Assembly: GCA_964516635.1 (NCBI GenBank)
Contig: CAZEZY010000108.1
Coordinates: forward strand, 1 to 8,455
Direction: 5' to 3'
Source of the DNA: CAZEZY01 sp964516635
GTDB taxonomy: Bacteria > Pseudomonadota > Gammaproteobacteria > Burkholderiales > Burkholderiaceae_C
DNA: 8,455 nt
Shown: piece by piece, positions 5,119-8,455 of the stretch
Layout: every line of letters begins with the position of its first letter
How positions within the stretch are numbered: the first letter of the stretch is position 1
Notes under the pieces: model-generated
The model's database searches: none
What the model was told of the DNA's origin: nothing
What the model saw: only the letters and a program-made list of their open reading frames with translations
Program-made: the position numbers and the translations under genes

Positions 5119-6543
5119 TCAACGGGGAATGATGAAAACCGATTTCTCGGACACGCTGACGGAGCCATCCGTGCCCGAAACAATGTCGAAAACGATGGGA
5201 TGTGAACCCGATCCGGCGGCTTGGGGAGGGACCTGAACCGTGACAGCCACCGCACGCACTTCAGTGGGCAGCACGCTCACGGTCTGATCGGAGACGATCG
5301 CGATATCGGGCAGGCCGCTCACCGACAGGTTGAAAGTCTGAGGCTGCTCGGTCGCATTCATGATCTGCAGACGATAGACGTTCTCGATCCGCCCCATCTC
5401 GACCATTCTCGCCAGGGCGCCCCGGTCGCGAATCACATCCACCTTGAGCGGTGTGCGCAGGTAAAGGCTGGTCAGCACCGCCAGGGTGATGGCGAGCAGA
5501 ATCCCGGAGTAGACCAGTACACGTGGCCGGAACACCCGGCGGATCATCTGCCTGGTGTTCCATCCCTGGGTCACCCCGTTCTGAGTGGAATACCGGATCA
5601 GACCACGGGGATAGCCCACCTTGTCCATCACATCGTCACAGACATCAATGCAGGCGCCACAACCGATGCACTCGTACTGGAGACCCTTGCGGATGTCGAT
5701 ACCCGTCGGGCAGACCTGGACGCAAAGCGTGCAATCCACACAGGCACCCAGCCCAAGGGACCTGGGGTCTGCTTTTTTCGATCGTGGCCCACGTGGCTCA
5801 CCACGGGATTCGTCGTAGGTGACGATCATGGTGTCCTTGTCGAACATGGCGCTCTGAAAGCGAGCGTAGGGGCACATGTACTTGCAGACCTGCTCGCGCA
5901 TGAAACCGGCATTGCCATAGGTGGCAAAACCGTAAAACACGATCCAGAACGTCTGCCAGGGGCCCAGATCCCACTGAATGACGGCGGCGCCGAGTTCCTG
6001 AATGGGTGTGAAATACCCCACGAAGGTGAAGCCGGTCCACAGACCAAACGCGATCCAGAGAAAGTGCTTGAACCACTTCTTGCCAAATTTCTGCAGTGAC
6101 AAAGGCGATTGATCAAGGCGCATCCGGGCGGAGCGATCGCCCTCCACCTTCTTCTCGATCCAGAGATAGATTTCGGTGTAAACGGTCTGCGGGCAGGCGT
6201 AACCGCACCACAATCGGCCTGCGACTGCCGTGAACAGGAACAGGGCCAGGGCCGATATGACCAGCAGGCCCGTCAGGTAAATGAAGTCCTGTGGGTACAG
6301 GACCAGATTGAAGATGTAAAAGCGTCGCGCCTCCAAGTCGAACAGAACGGCCTGCCGGCTGTTCCACTCGAGCCAGGGCAGCCCGTAAAAAACGATCTGC
6401 GTGAGCCAGACCAACCCCCAGCGCCATTTGCTGAACAGGCCCAGGACGGACCGGGGGTAGATTTTCTGCCGGGACGCGTAGAGGGAAACCTCGACTTCGT
6501 CATCGGCGGCGGCAGCGCCGCCTTGTGACTGGTCTGCACTCAC
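5119..6543 (-). CDS. ccoG: CcoG/FixG/RdxA iron-sulfur assembly protein of cbb3 oxidase
   Basis: This 474-residue polytopic membrane protein is the cbb3 accessory factor reported to act as a Cu(II) reductase supplying Cu(I) for the CcoN active site. About five helices are visible (around 42-60, 86-108, 160-179, 196-214 and 343-362). The family Cys pairs are WCGYACP (Cys113, 117) and CKYMCPYARFQ (Cys220, 224). Two [4Fe-4S] ferredoxin motifs follow: Cys268/271/274/278 in ACVDCTLCVQVCPTG and Cys292/295/298/302 in ECIGCGACIDVCDDV. After the last helix comes the FixG C-terminal Ig-like domain (about 370-474), ending SVFIIPR. The start is a GTG at 6543-6541 with only weak ribosome-site character, 18 bp after ccoP, so translation probably follows from ccoP. 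All ligand cysteines are present and length is normal. Confidence 0.96.
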   Translation of the reverse strand: MSADQSQGGAAAADDEVEVSLYASRQKIYPRSVLGLFSKWRWGLVWLTQIVFYGLPWLEWNSRQAVLFDLEARRFYIFNLVLYPQDFIYLTGLLVISALALFLFTAVAGRLWCGYACPQTVYTEIYLWIEKKVEGDRSARMRLDQSPLSLQKFGKKWFKHFLWIAFGLWTGFTFVGYFTPIQELGAAVIQWDLGPWQTFWIVFYGFATYGNAGFMREQVCKYMCPYARFQSAMFDKDTMIVTYDESRGEPRGPRSKKADPRSLGLGACVDCTLCVQVCPTGIDIRKGLQYECIGCGACIDVCDDVMDKVGYPRGLIRYSTQNGVTQGWNTRQMIRRVFRPRVLVYSGILLAITLAVLTSLYLRTPLKVDVIRDRGALARMVEMGRIENVYRLQIMNATEQPQTFNLSVSGLPDIAIVSDQTVSVLPTEVRAVAVTVQVPPQAAGSGSHPIVFDIVSGTDGSVSVSEKSVFIIPR

Positions 6544-6561
6544 GATGCAAGTTGCTCGATA

Positions 6562-7470
6562 TCAGTTCTTGGGCTGGTTGGATTTGCCCCAGACATAGGC
6601 GGTGAGCACATGGATCTGTTGCTCGGTGAGCAGGTGGTTTTGTGCCGGCATGACGTTGGTGATGCCTTGGTTGACCGCCCGCACGATGGCCTCCTCGCCC
6701 CAGCCATGCAGCCAGATGTTATCGGTCAGGTTCGGCGCACCCATGGCCGAGTTACCCGTGCCATCGGAACCGTGACAGGCCGCACAGGAAGCAAACCCCA
6801 CCTTGCCAAGAGTCGCTTTGACCGTGTCGTGAGGACTACCAGACAGACTCAGCACATAGTGAGCAAGATTCGAGACCGCCTGAGCATCACCGACCGCAGC
6901 CGCCATCGGAGGCATCACACCCATCCGACCCTGCGTGATGGTGGTGCGAATGGCTTCAGGGTCGCCTCCCCAGTTCCAGTCGGCGTCCGTCAGGTTCGGG
7001 AAGGTCTTGCTGCCGCGTGCATCGGAACCATGACACTGGGCACAATAGTTCATGTAAAGGCGTTCACCGATCGCCATGGCAGCGGGGTCACCGGCCAGTT
7101 TCTCGGGTTCCATCTCGCTGAAAGCCGCGTACAGGGGTGCGATCGCGTCGAGATTGCGCTGCTTTTCCGCCTCATACTGGCCGACAGAAGACCAGCCGAG
7201 TTGTCCCCCCACCTTGCCAAACATCGGGTACAGCGCGCCGTAAACCAGACCGAAGATCACCGTGATGATGAACAGGTACACCCACCAACGAGGGAGAGGG
7301 TTGTTCATTTCACGCAGGTCTTCGTCCCAGACGTGACCGGTGGTGTTGTCGTCACTGGCCTTGACCTTGGTGGTACCGCTGATCCACAGCAATATCAGGC
7401 AGGCAATGATGCTGATGAAAGTCAGCCCGGCCACATACAGGTGCCAGAAATCACTCGTAAAGTCGCTCAT
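6562..7470 (-). CDS. ccoP: cbb3-type cytochrome c oxidase subunit III (diheme CcoP)
   Basis: This 302-residue membrane-anchored diheme cytochrome c passes electrons from soluble cytochrome c to CcoO and the CcoN core. Two N-terminal helices are seen (about 10-30 and 62-84), flanking the family sequence TTGHVWDEDLREMNNPLPRWW. Two periplasmic cytochrome domains follow, with heme c sites CAQCH (143-147) and CAACH (229-233). Likely axial methionines are Met186 in GRMGVMPPM and Met274 in TNVMPAQNH. The repeated PNLTD segment (158-162 and 247-250) marks the two domains. ATG at 7470 is a normal start with a weak GAGAAG upstream. The gene lies 29 bp after ccoQ and 18 bp before ccoG. Confidence 0.97.
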   Translation of the reverse strand: MSDFTSDFWHLYVAGLTFISIIACLILLWISGTTKVKASDDNTTGHVWDEDLREMNNPLPRWWVYLFIITVIFGLVYGALYPMFGKVGGQLGWSSVGQYEAEKQRNLDAIAPLYAAFSEMEPEKLAGDPAAMAIGERLYMNYCAQCHGSDARGSKTFPNLTDADWNWGGDPEAIRTTITQGRMGVMPPMAAAVGDAQAVSNLAHYVLSLSGSPHDTVKATLGKVGFASCAACHGSDGTGNSAMGAPNLTDNIWLHGWGEEAIVRAVNQGITNVMPAQNHLLTEQQIHVLTAYVWGKSNQPKN

Positions 7471-7499
7471 GATGGTTCTTCTCGTTGTTGAGGGGCTGC

Positions 7500-7637
7500 T
7501 TAATCGTCCTTGAAGGGCAACTGGGCGGCTTCATCGAAGCGGGCCTGGTTGCGCTTGGACCAAGCCCACCAGACGATGCCCAGAAACACCAGCAGACTGA
7601 TCACGGTCACGATGCTGCGAAAGTCGTTCACGTCCAT
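7500..7637 (-). CDS. ccoQ: cbb3 oxidase small subunit CcoQ
   Basis: This 45-residue protein starts MDVNDFRSIVTV, has one helix (about 8-26, ending FLGIVWWAWS) and a charged tail KRNQARFDEAAQLPFKDD. The size, single helix, WxxWS(K/R) helix end and position between ccoO and ccoP match CcoQ, which stabilises CcoP in the complex. The ATG at 7637-7635 has a strong AGGGG (7649-7645) about 7 nt upstream. The stop is TAA at 7502-7500. Confidence 0.92.
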   Translation of the reverse strand: MDVNDFRSIVTVISLLVFLGIVWWAWSKRNQARFDEAAQLPFKDD

Positions 7638-7655
7638 GCTTGTTCCCCTCGTGAT

Positions 7656-8285
7656 TTAGCGGACTGCCGTGCCCAGGCTCTGCAGATAGGCGATCATGGC
7701 GTCCATTTCGGTCTTGCCTTTCACCGCTTCCACCGACGCTGCAATTTCATCGTCGGTGTAAGGCGCACCCAGTGTGCGGAGGGCGCGCATGCGAGCGGGC
7801 ATGGATTCGGCGTTCACCAGCTTGCGCTCAAGCCAAGGATAAGCAGGCATGTTCGACTCGGGAACCAGATCACGAGGGTTGATCAGGTGGATGCGGTGCC
7901 ACTCATCCGAGTAGCGACCACCCACCCGGGCCAGGTCCGGACCTGTGCGCTTCGAACCCCACTGGAAGGGACGGTCGTAGACGAACTCACCGGCGAGCGA
8001 GTAGTGTCCGTAACGCATGGTCTCGGCGTGGAAGGGGCGGATCATCTGCGAATGACAGCCGTAGCAGCCTTCCTTCACATACACATCACGCCCCGCCAGT
8101 TGCAGCGCGGTGTAGGGCTTGACACCCTCCACCGGCTGTGTGGTGGACTTCTGGAAGAAGAGAGGAACGATTTCGACCAGACCACCGACCGCGATGACCA
8201 GCACGATCAGCACAATCATCAGGAAGTTGTTGGTCTCGATCCGCTCGTGGGTGAAACCCTTGGGAGATTCGTTGTGATTTGCCAT
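7656..8285 (-). CDS. ccoO: cbb3-type cytochrome c oxidase subunit II (monoheme CcoO)
   Basis: This 209-residue protein is the monoheme cytochrome c subunit of the cbb3 oxidase, anchored by one N-terminal helix (about 21-44) with the heme domain in the periplasm. The heme c site is EGCYGCHSQMIRP (Cys74, Cys77, His78), and the likely axial ligand is Met146 in PESNMPAYPWL. Other family stretches are RYGHYSLAGEFVYDRPFQWG, KRTGPDLARVGGRYSDEWH and HLINPRDLVPESNM. The ATG at 8285 is preceded by GAGGAG about 9 nt upstream, which overlaps the end of ccoN. Length and all key residues are as expected. Confidence 0.97.
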   Translation of the reverse strand: MANHNESPKGFTHERIETNNFLMIVLIVLVIAVGGLVEIVPLFFQKSTTQPVEGVKPYTALQLAGRDVYVKEGCYGCHSQMIRPFHAETMRYGHYSLAGEFVYDRPFQWGSKRTGPDLARVGGRYSDEWHRIHLINPRDLVPESNMPAYPWLERKLVNAESMPARMRALRTLGAPYTDDEIAASVEAVKGKTEMDAMIAYLQSLGTAVR

Positions 8286-8298
8286 GTTGTTTCACTCC

Positions 8299-8455
8299 TC
8301 AGGCGTGGGCGGGAGCCGGAATCTTGACCATCGGAACCGCGCCCGACTTCAGACCCGCTCGGGCCGTCATCCAGACGTTCCAGGCCATCACGCACATGCC
8401 ACCCAGGTACATGGCACCGCCGATCAGCCGGATGACATAGAAGGGGAAGCTGGCC
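8299..8455 (-). CDS. ccoN: cbb3-type cytochrome c oxidase subunit I, C-terminal end (cut by window edge)
   Basis: Only the last 51 residues of the catalytic heme-copper subunit are visible. They read ASFPFYVIRLIGGAMYLGGM then CVMAWNVWMTARAG, which is the last membrane helix of CcoN (the family has YxIRxxGG...G...MxxNxWxT). A cytoplasmic tail ends in PAPAHA and the stop TGA at 8301-8299. The catalytic histidines lie outside the window. The stop is 13 bp before the ccoO start, as in a normal ccoNO pair. Promoters for the cco operon would be beyond the right edge. Confidence 0.93.
   Translation of the reverse strand, partial: ASFPFYVIRLIGGAMYLGGMCVMAWNVWMTARAGLKSGAVPMVKIPAPAHA

Noticed and set aside
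5221..6099. 292-residue plus-strand open frame opposite ccoG, and similar long frames opposite ccoP and ccoO
   Set aside because: They are shadows of strongly supported cytochrome and iron-sulfur genes, with no recognisable motifs.
1..8455. CRISPR arrays, insertion sequences, tRNA or rRNA genes
   Set aside because: No spaced direct repeats, transposase sequence or RNA-gene signatures were found. The window is compact metabolic and respiratory coding DNA.

Overview
The window looks like a chromosomal segment of a betaproteobacterium, probably of the order Burkholderiales. This rests on the high-GC coding style, the sequence character of the FNR, HemN and Cco proteins, and the clustering of a cbb3 oxidase operon with fnr and hemN. 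No mobile element, tRNA, rRNA or CRISPR array was seen.

Layout. On the left is the 5' part of isocitrate lyase (aceA, minus strand). Its upstream region (351-607) is AT-rich and carries two strong palindromes 30 bp apart, two consecutive stem-loops in the aceA leader (one of them terminator-like), and an FNR-like box. A DMT/EamA-family exporter gene runs divergently from aceA (608-1552, plus strand). Its 3' end overlaps by 32 bp the end of a convergent two-gene unit. That unit is hemN (oxygen-independent coproporphyrinogen III dehydrogenase) followed by a SafE/UreH-like membrane protein, translationally coupled by a TGATG overlap. hemN diverges from fnr, and the short region between them holds one symmetric FNR-type box. 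fnr ends 1 bp from the end of a long minus-strand operon, read in transcription order as ccoN (3' end only), ccoO, ccoQ, ccoP, ccoG, a ccoH/fixH-like gene and a small unrecognised two-TM gene with a Cys-rich tail.

How the genes fit together. CcoN, CcoO and CcoP with the small CcoQ form a cbb3-type high-affinity terminal oxidase. CcoG and CcoH-like proteins are its assembly factors. HemN supplies heme when oxygen is scarce, and the SafE-like protein is a candidate copper or redox maturation factor. The FNR-family protein is the oxygen-sensing regulator expected to control the set. The window is thus a microaerobic respiration island beside a carbon-metabolism gene. Every cco, hemN and fnr gene appears intact. 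The less-described parts are the aceA control region, the Cys-rich 109-residue protein, and the tight convergent gene ends.
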